DNA from: Actinophytocola sp963727495
GTDB taxonomy: Bacteria; Actinomycetota; Actinomycetes; Mycobacteriales; Pseudonocardiaceae
Assembly (NCBI GenBank): GCA_963727495.1
Contig: CAVSGQ010000007.1
Location: 1,054,001 to 1,118,000 of the forward strand
DNA: 64,000 nt
Direction of reading: 5' to 3'
In this document: positions 33,759-41,868 of the stretch, in pieces
How the letters are laid out: each line of letters begins with the position of its first letter
How positions within the stretch are numbered: the stretch's first letter is position 1
Program-made: the position numbers and the translations under genes
Notes under the pieces: generated by a model
Told to the model about the DNA's origin: nothing
The model's input: only the letters and a program-made list of their open reading frames with translations
Databases searched by the model: none

Positions 33759-33971
33759 CGAGTTCCACCTCGCCAGTCACGCCGCCGGTCACCGGTCACC
33801 GGGCTGCCACGCCCAGTATCCAGCTTTCCACTTCCGAGCGGCATCGGTCACACCGCATCAGGCCCGATTCTGGCAATCGCCTGAGATTTTGTGGACCTCC
33901 ACACGGTTCTTACCCCCGGTACCCATAGACTGCCCGCCGGCAAGGACGTCAGAGGGTCAGGAGGGTGCCCG

Positions 33972-34802
33972 GTGCCGAGCAACGAGCAGCGTCGGCAGGC
34001 AGCCAAGCGAAAGCTGGAGCGCCAGCTCGCCCGCCGGGCGGAGCGCGCGAAGCGTCGCCGCATCTGGGGCGTGAGCCTGACCGTGGTCGTCGTCGTGGCG
34101 GTGGTCGGCCTCGTCTACTGGCTGTCCAACCTGGGCCCGGACTCCTCGGAAGCCGCGACCACGCCGAGCGACACCGAGTCGGCCGCCAAGACCACCGACG
34201 GGCCGTGCGCCTACAAGGAGAACGCCGCCGAGAAGCCGGCCAAGGACGTCGGCATGCCCGAGGATCCGGCGGACACGCCCAAGAAGGGCACGGTGAAGGT
34301 CGACCTCAAGACCAACCAGGGCGTGATCGGGCTGACGCTGGACCGGGCGAAGGCGCCGTGCACCGTGCAGAGCATCGAGCACCTGGTCAAGGAGAAGTTC
34401 TTCGACAGCACCAAGTGCCACCGGCTGACCGCCTCGGCCGGGCTGAAGGTGCTGCAGTGCGGCGACCCGAACGGCGACGGCACCGGCGGCCCCGGCTACT
34501 CCATCCCCGACGAGCTGCCGACGGACCTCGCCGACGCCAAGGGCGGGCAGTCGCTGAAGGTGTACAAGCGCGGCATGCTGGCGATGGCCAACGCCGGGCC
34601 GAACACCGGCGGCAGCCAGTTCTTCCTGGTCTACGGCGACTCCACGCTGCCCCCGAACTACACCGTGTTCGGCGAGGTCAGCGCGTCCGGGCTGAAGGTC
34701 CTGGACAAGATCGCCAAGGGTGGCATCACCGCGGGCAACAGCCCCGAGGACGGCGCGCCGAAGCTGCCGGTGAACATCGAGACCGCCTCGGTCGCGGGCT
34801 GA
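33972..34802 (+). CDS. Membrane-anchored cyclophilin-type peptidyl-prolyl isomerase
   Basis: This 276-aa protein has a very basic cytoplasmic N-terminus, one transmembrane helix (about 29-51, WGVSLTVVVVVAVVGLVYWL), a disordered Ser/Thr linker and an extracytoplasmic cyclophilin domain. The core motifs are KCHRLTASAGLKVLQCGDPNGDGTGGPGY, ANAGPNTGGSQFFLVYGD and FGEVSASGLKVLDKI. Paired cysteines occur at several places. It matches M. tuberculosis Rv2582 in position. GTG at 33972 follows AGGAGGG. It is one base upstream of a second cyclophilin gene. Confidence 0.92.
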   Translation: MPSNEQRRQAAKRKLERQLARRAERAKRRRIWGVSLTVVVVVAVVGLVYWLSNLGPDSSEAATTPSDTESAAKTTDGPCAYKENAAEKPAKDVGMPEDPADTPKKGTVKVDLKTNQGVIGLTLDRAKAPCTVQSIEHLVKEKFFDSTKCHRLTASAGLKVLQCGDPNGDGTGGPGYSIPDELPTDLADAKGGQSLKVYKRGMLAMANAGPNTGGSQFFLVYGDSTLPPNYTVFGEVSASGLKVLDKIAKGGITAGNSPEDGAPKLPVNIETASVAG

Positions 34803-34803
34803 C

Positions 34804-35556
34804 GTGACATTCCGGGCCACGGCGGCCGGCCTGCTCGTCGCCACGACCCTGCTGCTCGGCGCGTGCTCGTCGCGGACCGGCGGCACGGCGGCACCCGAAC
34901 GACCGTCGCCCGCGCCGGACACGACGACGGGCCCGACGTCGGACACCACGTCGGACACGACGGCGGACGACCCCTGCGGTTACCGGGAGAAGCCCGGCGA
35001 GGCGGCGCCGGCCGGGCTGCCGGACCGGGACGCGGTGGCCTCGTCGGTGCTGCTGGCGACCAGCGCGGGCGACATGCTGATCGCGCTCGCCCCGGAAGAG
35101 GCGCCGTGCACCGTGCGCAGCTTCGTGCACCTGGCGCGGAAGGGGTTCTACGACGGCACCACCTGCCACCGGCTCACCACCTCGCCCGGCCTGAAGGTCC
35201 TGCAGTGCGGCGACCCGAACGGCGACGGCACCGGCGGTCCCGGCTACACGATCCCCGACGAGCTGCCGACCGACCTGTCGCCCGCGCCGGCGGACACCTC
35301 CGGCCAGGGGCTGGTGGTCTACCCGCGCGGCACGGTGGCGATGGCCAACGCGGGCCCGGACACCGGTGGCAGCCAGTTCTTCCTGGTCTACGGCGACTCC
35401 ACGATTCCGCCGGCCTACGCCGTGTTCGGCGAGGTGGACGCGGACGCGCTGGCGGTCCTCGACACGGTCGCCCAGGCCGGCGTCACCCCGGGCAACAGCC
35501 CCGAGGACGGCGCGCCCAAGGTGCCGGTCGTCGTCCGGACCGCGACCGCCGGCTGA
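34804..35556 (+). CDS. Lipoprotein cyclophilin-type peptidyl-prolyl isomerase
   Basis: This 250-aa paralogue of the preceding protein has a lipoprotein signal peptide with lipobox LLGAC (Cys20), a Thr/Pro-rich linker and a cyclophilin domain nearly the same as its neighbour (TCHRLTTSPGLKVLQCGDPN; ANAGPDTGGSQFFLVYGDST). The domain match and tandem arrangement indicate a local duplication followed by change of anchoring from a membrane helix to a lipid. It probably folds exported proteins at the outer membrane face of the cytoplasmic membrane. Confidence 0.92.
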   Translation: MTFRATAAGLLVATTLLLGACSSRTGGTAAPERPSPAPDTTTGPTSDTTSDTTADDPCGYREKPGEAAPAGLPDRDAVASSVLLATSAGDMLIALAPEEAPCTVRSFVHLARKGFYDGTTCHRLTTSPGLKVLQCGDPNGDGTGGPGYTIPDELPTDLSPAPADTSGQGLVVYPRGTVAMANAGPDTGGSQFFLVYGDSTIPPAYAVFGEVDADALAVLDTVAQAGVTPGNSPEDGAPKVPVVVRTATAG

Positions 35557-35589
35557 TTTCTGTCGGTGGCCGGTGCCACACTCCCCGGC

Positions 35590-36302
35590 GTGAACCGTTA
35601 TCTGGAGCGTCCGCCTCCCGCGGGCACGCGGGGACTGCTCACCTGCGTCTGGTCGAGGCGGGTGTCCGGCGGGCCCGTCGTGCACCGGATCGTGCCGGAC
35701 GCCTGCGTGGACGTCATCTGGCACCGGGAGAGCGGGCGGCTGTTCGTCGCCGGCCCGGACACTCGGGCACACGTCTCCCGGTCGATGCCGGGTGAGCTCG
35801 TCGGTGCCCGCTTCCTCACCGGGCGCTCGCCCGCCGGGCTCGGCGTTCCGGCGGACGCGTTACGCGACGAGCGCGTCGACCTCGCCGAGCTGTGGCCGGA
35901 GGGCACCGGCCGGCTCGCCGACGCGCTCGCCGCCACCGACTCGGTGCCCGCCGCCCAGGCCGTGCTCGGCGCGGCCGTGCGCACGGCGGCACGGGCGCCC
36001 CGGACACGGCGGTGCCCACGCTGCTCGCGCTGGCCCGTCAGGGCGGGCGGGTCGCCTCGATGGCCGCGGAGATCGGGCTCACCGAGCGGCAGCTGCACCG
36101 GCGCTGCCTCGCCGCGTTCGGCTACGGCGCGAAGGTGCTGCAGCGCGTGCTGCGGTTCGACCGCGCGATCCGGCTGGCACGGGGCGGCGCGGGGCTGGCC
36201 GACGTCGCCTACCGGGCCGGGTACGCCGACCAGCCCCACCTGACGAGGGAGGTGCGTGCGCTCGCCGGGGTCAGCCCGACCGAGCTGCTGCGAGTCGGCT
36301 GA
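35590..36302 (+). pseudogene. AraC-family regulator with a frameshift
   Basis: The first part (NRYLERPPPAGTRGLLTCVWSRRV to AVLGAAVRTAAR) is the DUF6597-like N-terminal domain of AraC regulators. The HTH part (DTAVPTLLALARQGGRVASMAAEIGLTERQLHRRC and GLADVAYRAGYADQPHLTREVRALAGVSPTEL) lies in another frame. The switch is near 35995-36003, in a CCCC run; one missing C would explain it (AAR-APPD-TAVPT). GTG at 35590 is the likely start. Real decay and sequencing error are both possible. Confidence 0.8.
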
Positions 36303-36361
36303 GAACGGACATTTGCCGTAGGTCATGGCGCGGTATGTGCCGCCCGGGCAAGATACCTCCC

Positions 36362-36595
36362 ATGAATTCGGAGCTGCCCAGCGTGCGCCTCAAGCTGTGG
36401 CGCGCTGACGCGGTGGTGCTTTTCGACTGGTTGATGAGCACCGACCTGGATGCGGTGCCCACCACACACCCGGCGCAGAAGCAGGCCTTCGTCGACCTGT
36501 GCGACGAGCTGGAGAACCAGACCGACGTGCTGGGCGCGAGCATCGAGGAGGTGGCTTTGGCGCAGCAGGAGGTAGCGAAGAACTCGGGGCGCTAG
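36362..36595 (+). CDS. Small hypothetical protein (77 aa)
   Basis: The protein starts MNSELPSVRLKLWRADAVVLF and is acidic and helical, with no signal peptide or membrane segment. The region DLDAVPTTHPAQKQAFVDLCDELE resembles small actinobacterial proteins of unknown function. Its TAG stop codon lies inside the 5' strand of the outer stem of the 169-nt structured element that follows. Confidence 0.6.
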   Translation: MNSELPSVRLKLWRADAVVLFDWLMSTDLDAVPTTHPAQKQAFVDLCDELENQTDVLGASIEEVALAQQEVAKNSGR

Positions 36596-36760
36596 AGGGC
36601 GTCTGACGGATCACGGTCGATGCGATTCGTGATCCACGCGGTTCCTCGCAAGGCGGAGCAATGGCCTCGTACCGGGTCGTACTCGGCCGTTGCGACAACG
36701 CCGCGAAGGGGCCGCGTGGGCGCGAATCGCGCGGCCAGGGATCCGTCAGACATCCTCTAG
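36592..36760 (+). repeat. 169-nt structured element, copy 1 (candidate cis-acting RNA)
   Basis: Long-range outer stem: 36592-36598 with 36754-36760, a 2x2 internal loop, then 36601-36612 with 36740-36751. Inside: conserved GCAAGGCGGAG (36648-36658), a central hairpin (CAATGGCC 36659-36666 with GGCCGTTG 36685-36692; inner GTAC with GTAC; loop CGGGTC), conserved CGACAACGC (36693-36701), a closing helix CCTCGC with GCGAAGG, and a right hairpin GGCCGCG (36710-36716) with CGCGGCC (36730-36736). A competing left hairpin GGATCACG with CGTGATCC shares bases with the outer stem. The upstream gene's TAG is part of the stem. Confidence 0.75.
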
Positions 36761-36775
36761 GTCGGGTTGTGCCGG

Positions 36776-39088
36776 TCAGGACGCCGAGGTCACCCGGTAG
36801 ACGTCGTAGACGCCCTCGACGCTGCGCACCGCCTTCAGCACGTGACCCAGGTGCTTCGGGTCGCCCATCTCGAAGCTGAACCGGCTGACCGCGACCCGGT
36901 CCCGGGAGGTGGTGACCGAGGCCGACAGGATGTTGACCTTCTCGTCGGCGAGCACCTTCGTCACGTCCGAGAGCAGCCGGTGCCGGTCGAGCGCCTCCAC
37001 CTGGATGGCGACGAGGAACACCGACGACTCCGACGGCGCCCACTCGACGTCCACCAGGCGCTCGGGTGCGGCCAGCAGCTCGCCCGCGTTGGTGCAGTCC
37101 CGGCGGTGCACGCTGACCCCGCCGCCGCGGGTGACGAAGCCCAGGATGTCGTCGCCGGGGACCGGGGTGCAGCAGCGCGCCAGCTTGACCCACACGTCGC
37201 TCGCGCCCTTGACGATCACACCGGCGTCGCCGGTCGGGCGCCGGCGGGTGATGGTGGACGGCGTGGCGCGCTCGGCAAGCTCGTCCTCGGCGTGCTCGAC
37301 CCCGCCCAGCAGCGCGACCAGCCGCTGCACCACATGCCGGGCGGAGGTGTGTCCCTCCCCCACGGCCGCGTAGAGCGAGCTGACCTCGTTGTAGCGCAGC
37401 TCGCGCGCGAGCGCCGCCATCGAGTCCGCCGACACGAGCCGCTGCATCGGCAGGCCGACGCGGCGCACCTCCTTGGTGATCGCGTCCTTGCCGGTCTCGA
37501 TCGCCTCTTCCTTGCGCTCCTTGGCGAACCATTGCTTGATCTTGGCGCGGGCCCGCGGCGACGCGGCGAACGCGAGCCAGTCCCGCGTCGGGCCGGCGCC
37601 CTCGGCCTTGGAGGTGAAGATCTCCACCTGGTCGCCGTTCTCGAGCTTGCGCTCCAGGGCGACCAGCCGGCCGTTGACCCGGGCGCCGATGCAGCGGTGC
37701 CCGACCTCGGTGTGCACCGCGTAGGCGAAGTCGACCGGCGTCGAGCCGGCGGTCAGCGTCTGCACGTCGCCCTTGGGGGTGAAGACGAAGATCTCCCGCG
37801 CGGCGAGGTCGTAGCGCAGCGAGTCGAGGAACTCGCCCGGGTCCGCGGCCTCCCGCTGCCAGTCGAGGAGCTGGCGCATCCAGGCCATCTCGTCGATCTC
37901 GACGGTCTGGCCGTCGTGGGTGCCCCGGGTCTCCTTGTACCGCCAGTGCGCGGCGATCCCGTACTCCGCGGTCTTGTGCATGTCGTGAGTGCGGATCTGC
38001 ACCTCGAGCGGCTTGCCGTCCGGCCCGATGACCGTGGTGTGCAGGGACTGGTAGACGCCGAACCGCGGCTGGGCCACGTAGTCCTTGAACCGGCCGGGCA
38101 TCGGCTGCCACAGCGCGTGCACCACGCCCATCGCGGCGTAGCAGTCCCGCACGTCGTCGACCAGGATGCGCACGCCGACCAGGTCGTTGATGTCGTCGAA
38201 GTCGCGACCGCGGACGATCATCTTCTGGTTGATCGAGTAGTAGTGCTTCTGCCGGCCCTCCACCTTGGCGTCGATCCGGGACGCCTCCAGGTGCGAGGTG
38301 AGCTCGTCGGTGACCTTGTGCAGGTAGGTGTCCCGGGACGGCGCGCGGGTGGCGACGAGGCGGACGATCTCGTCGTACTTCTTCGGCTGCAGGATCGCGA
38401 ACGCGAGGTCCTCGAGCTCCCACTTGACCGTGGCCATGCCGAGCCGGTGTGCGAGCGGGGCGAGCACCTCGAGGGTCTCGCGGGCCTTCTTGGCCTGCTT
38501 CTCCGGCGGCAGGAAGCGCATCGTGCGCATGTTGTGCAGCCGGTCCGCCAGCTTGATCACCAGCACCCGGGGGTCGCGCGCCATCGCGATGACCATCTTG
38601 CGGATGGTCTCCGCCTCGGCCGCGCTGCCGAGCTGCACCTTGTCCAGCTTGGTCACGCCGTCGACCAGCCGGGCGACCTCCTCGCCGAAGTCCTCGTGCA
38701 GGTTCTTGAGCGCGTAGTCGGTGTCCTCGACCGTGTCGTGCAGCAGCGCCGCGACGAGCGTGATCGTGTCCATGCCCAGCTCGGCCAGGATCGTGGCGAC
38801 GGCGAGCGGGTGGGTGATGTAGGGGTCGCCCGACTTGCGCCGCTGGCCGCGGTGCGCCTCCTCGGCCACGTCGTAGGCGTGCTGCAGGAGCGCGAGGTCG
38901 GCCTTGGGGTGCAGCTCCCGGTGCACCGCGGCCAGCGGCTCGAGCACCTGCTTGACGGGTGCCGACCGCTGGGCGGTGATGCGCCTGGCGAGGCGCGCCC
39001 GGACCCGCCGCGTCGCGGACGGCACGCGCGGCGGGTTCTGTGGCGCGGCGCCGTCCTGCTGCGCCCCTGTCTCGACGTTCTGACTCAC
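36776..39088 (-). CDS. rel: Bifunctional (p)ppGpp synthetase/hydrolase Rel
   Basis: This 770-aa enzyme makes and degrades the stringent-response alarmone. The HD hydrolase domain has AALLHDTVEDTDY. The synthetase domain has RGRDFDDINDLVGVRILVDD and FGVYQSLHTTVIGPDG, followed by TGS (IFVFTPKGDVQTLTAGSTPVDFAY), helical, zinc-finger-like/RIS (RCCTPVPGDDILGFVTRGGGVSVHR) and C-terminal ACT domains. Its 3' end faces the 169-nt element and the small plus-strand gene. In mycobacteria apt is next upstream; here a dioxygenase gene is inserted between them. Confidence 0.96.
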   Translation of the reverse strand: MSQNVETGAQQDGAAPQNPPRVPSATRRVRARLARRITAQRSAPVKQVLEPLAAVHRELHPKADLALLQHAYDVAEEAHRGQRRKSGDPYITHPLAVATILAELGMDTITLVAALLHDTVEDTDYALKNLHEDFGEEVARLVDGVTKLDKVQLGSAAEAETIRKMVIAMARDPRVLVIKLADRLHNMRTMRFLPPEKQAKKARETLEVLAPLAHRLGMATVKWELEDLAFAILQPKKYDEIVRLVATRAPSRDTYLHKVTDELTSHLEASRIDAKVEGRQKHYYSINQKMIVRGRDFDDINDLVGVRILVDDVRDCYAAMGVVHALWQPMPGRFKDYVAQPRFGVYQSLHTTVIGPDGKPLEVQIRTHDMHKTAEYGIAAHWRYKETRGTHDGQTVEIDEMAWMRQLLDWQREAADPGEFLDSLRYDLAAREIFVFTPKGDVQTLTAGSTPVDFAYAVHTEVGHRCIGARVNGRLVALERKLENGDQVEIFTSKAEGAGPTRDWLAFAASPRARAKIKQWFAKERKEEAIETGKDAITKEVRRVGLPMQRLVSADSMAALARELRYNEVSSLYAAVGEGHTSARHVVQRLVALLGGVEHAEDELAERATPSTITRRRPTGDAGVIVKGASDVWVKLARCCTPVPGDDILGFVTRGGGVSVHRRDCTNAGELLAAPERLVDVEWAPSESSVFLVAIQVEALDRHRLLSDVTKVLADEKVNILSASVTTSRDRVAVSRFSFEMGDPKHLGHVLKAVRSVEGVYDVYRVTSAS

Positions 39089-39236
39089 GACGACCTCTCG
39101 CGTGCTCGGCCTCGCCGCGCACGGTCGCCGGGCGTCATTCCTACGTTCGCATGCTCACTCACTCCGCGGCTCCTCTGCCCTGAGAATAGCGGCGAATCGA
39201 TCCCGGAACGTTCAACGGGTTGGTGGTAGCCTGTTA

Positions 39237-39250
39237 GTTGAAACTTCAAC
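39237..39250. promoter_or_regulatory. Palindromic operator before the dioxygenase gene
   Basis: GTTGAA-AC-TTCAAC is a 14-bp palindrome ending 13 nt before the ATG at 39264. A TAGCCT just upstream may be the -10 box, putting the palindrome near the transcription start. The TTGAA/TTCAA half-sites resemble MarR-family operators, and MarR genes often accompany this enzyme family, but none is adjacent here. Confidence 0.5.
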
Positions 39251-39263
39251 ATACGGAGTCGTC

Positions 39264-40037
39264 ATGTCCATGCCGGTGCTCTACCTCAGCCACGGCGCCC
39301 CGCCGCTGGCCGACGACCAGGTGTGGACACGTCAGCTGGCCGCCTGGTCGGCCGCCCTGCCCAGGCCGACCGCGATCCTGATCGTGTCCGCGCACTGGGA
39401 GAACGCGCCGCTCACCCTCGGCGCCACCACGACCGTGCCGCTGGTGTACGACTTCTGGGGCTTCCCGCGGCACTACTACGACGTCACCTACCCGGCGCCG
39501 GGCGCGCCCGGCCTCGCCGCCTCGGTGCGCAAGCTGCTGAGCGCGCCGGGCATGCCGGTGCACGACGACCCGGCCCGCGGGCTCGACCACGGGGCGTACG
39601 TGCCGCTGGTGGAGATGTACCCCGGCGCCGACGTGCCGGTACTGCAGATCTCGATGCCGTCGCTGGACCCGGCGGCGCTGATGGACGTCGGCCGCCGGCT
39701 GGCGCCGCTGCGCGACGAGGGCGTGCTGATCATCGGCAGCGGCTTCTTCACCCACAACCTGTCCGCGATCAGCATGGCCGATCCGGGCGTGACCGCGCCG
39801 TCGTGGTCGGCGGAGTTCGACGCCTGGGGGCAGGAGGCGCTGGCGGCGCGGGACTTCGACGCGCTGATCGACTTCCTGCACACGTCGCCGTCGGGGCGGC
39901 TGGCGCACCCGCGCACCGAGCACTTCGCCCCGCTGTTCGTCGCGCTCGGCGCGTCGGCGGCGGCCACGCGGGCGCCGAAGTCGGTGATCGACGGCTACTG
40001 GTACGGGCTGTCCAAGCGGTCCGTCCAGTTCTGCTGA
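39264..40037 (+). CDS. Class III extradiol (LigB/4,5-DOPA-type) dioxygenase family protein
   Basis: This 257-aa protein matches the YgiD/4,5-DOPA dioxygenase family, using a metal bound by His and Glu. Visible elements are VLYLSHGAPPLADD, ILIVSAHWE, YDFWGFPRHYYDVTYPAPG, GLDHGAYVPLVEMYP and GSGFFTHNL. It may cleave a catechol or act on a related aromatic. Start ATG has an ACGGAG upstream. It interrupts the usual rel-apt order and has its own palindromic operator, suggesting an acquired accessory gene. Confidence 0.88.
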   Translation: MSMPVLYLSHGAPPLADDQVWTRQLAAWSAALPRPTAILIVSAHWENAPLTLGATTTVPLVYDFWGFPRHYYDVTYPAPGAPGLAASVRKLLSAPGMPVHDDPARGLDHGAYVPLVEMYPGADVPVLQISMPSLDPAALMDVGRRLAPLRDEGVLIIGSGFFTHNLSAISMADPGVTAPSWSAEFDAWGQEALAARDFDALIDFLHTSPSGRLAHPRTEHFAPLFVALGASAAATRAPKSVIDGYWYGLSKRSVQFC

Positions 40038-40042
40038 GCGGC

Positions 40043-40564
40043 TCAGACCACCCGCAGCGCGTGCACGGCCCGGCCGCCGAGCCGCTCACGGCCACCGAGC
40101 GCCTCGAGTTCGAGGACCACCGACACGGACACCACCTCCGCGCCCGCCCGTTCCAGCAGCTCGCACGTCGCGGCGATCGTCCCGCCGGTCGCCAGGACGT
40201 CGTCCACCACGGCCACCCGGGCCCCGGCGCGCAGCACGTCGCCGGGCAGCTCCAGGACCGCGGTGCCGTACTCGAGGGCGTAGTCCACCCGGCCGGCGAC
40301 CACCGGGAGCTTGCCCGGCTTGCGGATCGGCACCAGGGCACAGTCCAGCTCGACCGCGAGAGCGCCGCCCAGCAGGAAACCCCGCGCCTCCACCGGAGCG
40401 ATCACGTCCACACCGGACGGGACGCTCGTGGCGAGCGCGCCGACGACCGCACGGACCGCGGACGCGGAGGCGAACAGCGGGTTCAGGTCGCGGAACAGCA
40501 CGCCCGGCTCCGGGAAGTCCGGGACGGTGCGCACCAGGTCCAGCGCGCGCTCGAGGTCGTCCAA
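40043..40564 (-). CDS. apt: Adenine phosphoribosyltransferase
   Basis: This 173-aa enzyme salvages adenine to AMP with PRPP. It has FPEPGVLFRDLNPLF, the VEARGFLLGGALA segment, PIRKPGKLP and the PRPP-binding VAVVDDVLATGGTIAA. It is 4 nt downstream of secF and probably in the same transcript (yajC, secD, secF, apt), as in other actinobacteria. Confidence 0.95.
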   Translation of the reverse strand: MDDLERALDLVRTVPDFPEPGVLFRDLNPLFASASAVRAVVGALATSVPSGVDVIAPVEARGFLLGGALAVELDCALVPIRKPGKLPVVAGRVDYALEYGTAVLELPGDVLRAGARVAVVDDVLATGGTIAATCELLERAGAEVVSVSVVLELEALGGRERLGGRAVHALRVV

Positions 40565-40568
40565 CGGC

Positions 40569-41867
40569 TCAGCGGCGCTTCTTGCCCGACGGGCGGCCCG
40601 GCTGCCTGCCCGACTGCCGGCCCGACGACCTGCCGCCCTGCTTGCCCGTCGGCCTGCGCCGCTGCGCGGCGGCCTTCGGGTTGCGGGCCGGGACGCTCGA
40701 CGCCGCGGCCATCGCCCGCTCCTGGCGCAGCTCGGAGTTCAGGGAGTCGTCGTCGGTGGCCGGGGTCAGGTCCTCGGCCACGTACTCGCCGGTGGCGTCC
40801 ACCTCGCGCTCGGCGGCCTTGCGGGCCAGGTTCTCCCGCCGCGCGTGCACCCGCCGCGCCTGCTCGGCGAACTTCGGCTCCCGCATCTTCAGGTCGACCA
40901 GGATCGGCGTGGCGAGCGCGATCGACGACAGCGCGCCGGCGAGGATGCCGGTCAGCTGCACGAGCGCCAGGTCCTGCAGGGTGCCGACACCGAGCAGGCC
41001 GACGCCGACGACCAGCAGGCCGAGCACCGGCAGCACGGCGATCAGCGACGTGTTGATCGACCGCATCAGCGTCTGGTTCAGCGCCAGGTTCGCCGCCTCG
41101 CCGTAGGTCCGGCGGGTGAGGCCGAGCAGGCCGCGGGTGTTCTCCCGGACCTTGTCGAACACCACCACCGTGTCGTACAGCGAGAAGCCGAGGATGGTCA
41201 GCAGGCCGATCACGGTCGCCGGGGTGACCTCGAAGCCGACGATCGAGTAGACGCCGGCCGTCACCACGACGTCGTGCACCAGCGCGACCAGCGCCGCGAC
41301 GGCCATCCATCGTTCGAAGTAGAACGAGAGGAACAGCGTCACCAGCACCAGGAACACGGCCAGCGCGATCAGTGCCTGGCGGGAGATCTCGCCGCCCCAG
41401 GACGCGCTCACCGCGCTGTCGCTGATGGACCGCTCGCTGGGCTGGCCGTCCTGCCCGACCGGCGCCAGCTCGTCGAACAGCGCCTTCTTCAGGTCCGCGA
41501 CCTCGGTGGTGTCCAGCGCCTCCGAGCGGATCTGGATGGTCCTGCTGTCCCCGGAGCCGACCGACTGCACGGCCGCGGGCTCCTTGTTGAACGTGTCCTG
41601 GTAGATCGTGGTGACCTGCTCGGTGGTGATCACGCCGTGGGTGCCCTCGGCCGGCATCGAGACGCGCGTGCCGCCCTTGAAGTCGATGCCGAGGTTGAAG
41701 CCCCGGAAGATGATCGACACCAGGCAGACCAGGATCAGCGCCGCGAAGAAGATGTACCAGCGCCTGCGCTTGCCGACCACGTCGAACGCGCCGGTGCCGA
41801 CGTACATCCGGTGGAACAGGCTGCCCTGCTTCGACGGGGTGGTGCCGGGGGTGTCGTTGGTCGGCAC
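40569..41867 (-). CDS. secF: Protein translocase subunit SecF
   Basis: This 432-aa membrane protein works with SecD to aid release of exported proteins, using the proton gradient. It shows GIDFKGGTRVSMPAEG in the first periplasmic domain and a C-terminal helical bundle with VTAGVYSIVGFEVTPATVIGLLTILGFSLYDTVVVFDKVREN. The C-terminal tail after about 345 is Arg/Lys-rich, typical for actinobacteria. It starts one base after the secD stop region. Confidence 0.95.
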   Translation of the reverse strand: MPTNDTPGTTPSKQGSLFHRMYVGTGAFDVVGKRRRWYIFFAALILVCLVSIIFRGFNLGIDFKGGTRVSMPAEGTHGVITTEQVTTIYQDTFNKEPAAVQSVGSGDSRTIQIRSEALDTTEVADLKKALFDELAPVGQDGQPSERSISDSAVSASWGGEISRQALIALAVFLVLVTLFLSFYFERWMAVAALVALVHDVVVTAGVYSIVGFEVTPATVIGLLTILGFSLYDTVVVFDKVRENTRGLLGLTRRTYGEAANLALNQTLMRSINTSLIAVLPVLGLLVVGVGLLGVGTLQDLALVQLTGILAGALSSIALATPILVDLKMREPKFAEQARRVHARRENLARKAAEREVDATGEYVAEDLTPATDDDSLNSELRQERAMAAASSVPARNPKAAAQRRRPTGKQGGRSSGRQSGRQPGRPSGKKRR

Positions 41868-41868
41868 G

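Noticed and set aside
36592..36760. Reading the 169-nt element as an ordinary inverted-repeat insertion element
   Set aside because: Terminal repeats of a mobile element family should be alike between copies, whereas here they differ completely yet still pair. A short-element origin is not excluded, but sequence-recognised transposon ends do not fit.
36767..39229. 820-codon open frame antisense to rel
   Set aside because: Same reason: no recognisable domain, complementary to a certain gene, and explained by GC-rich third positions.
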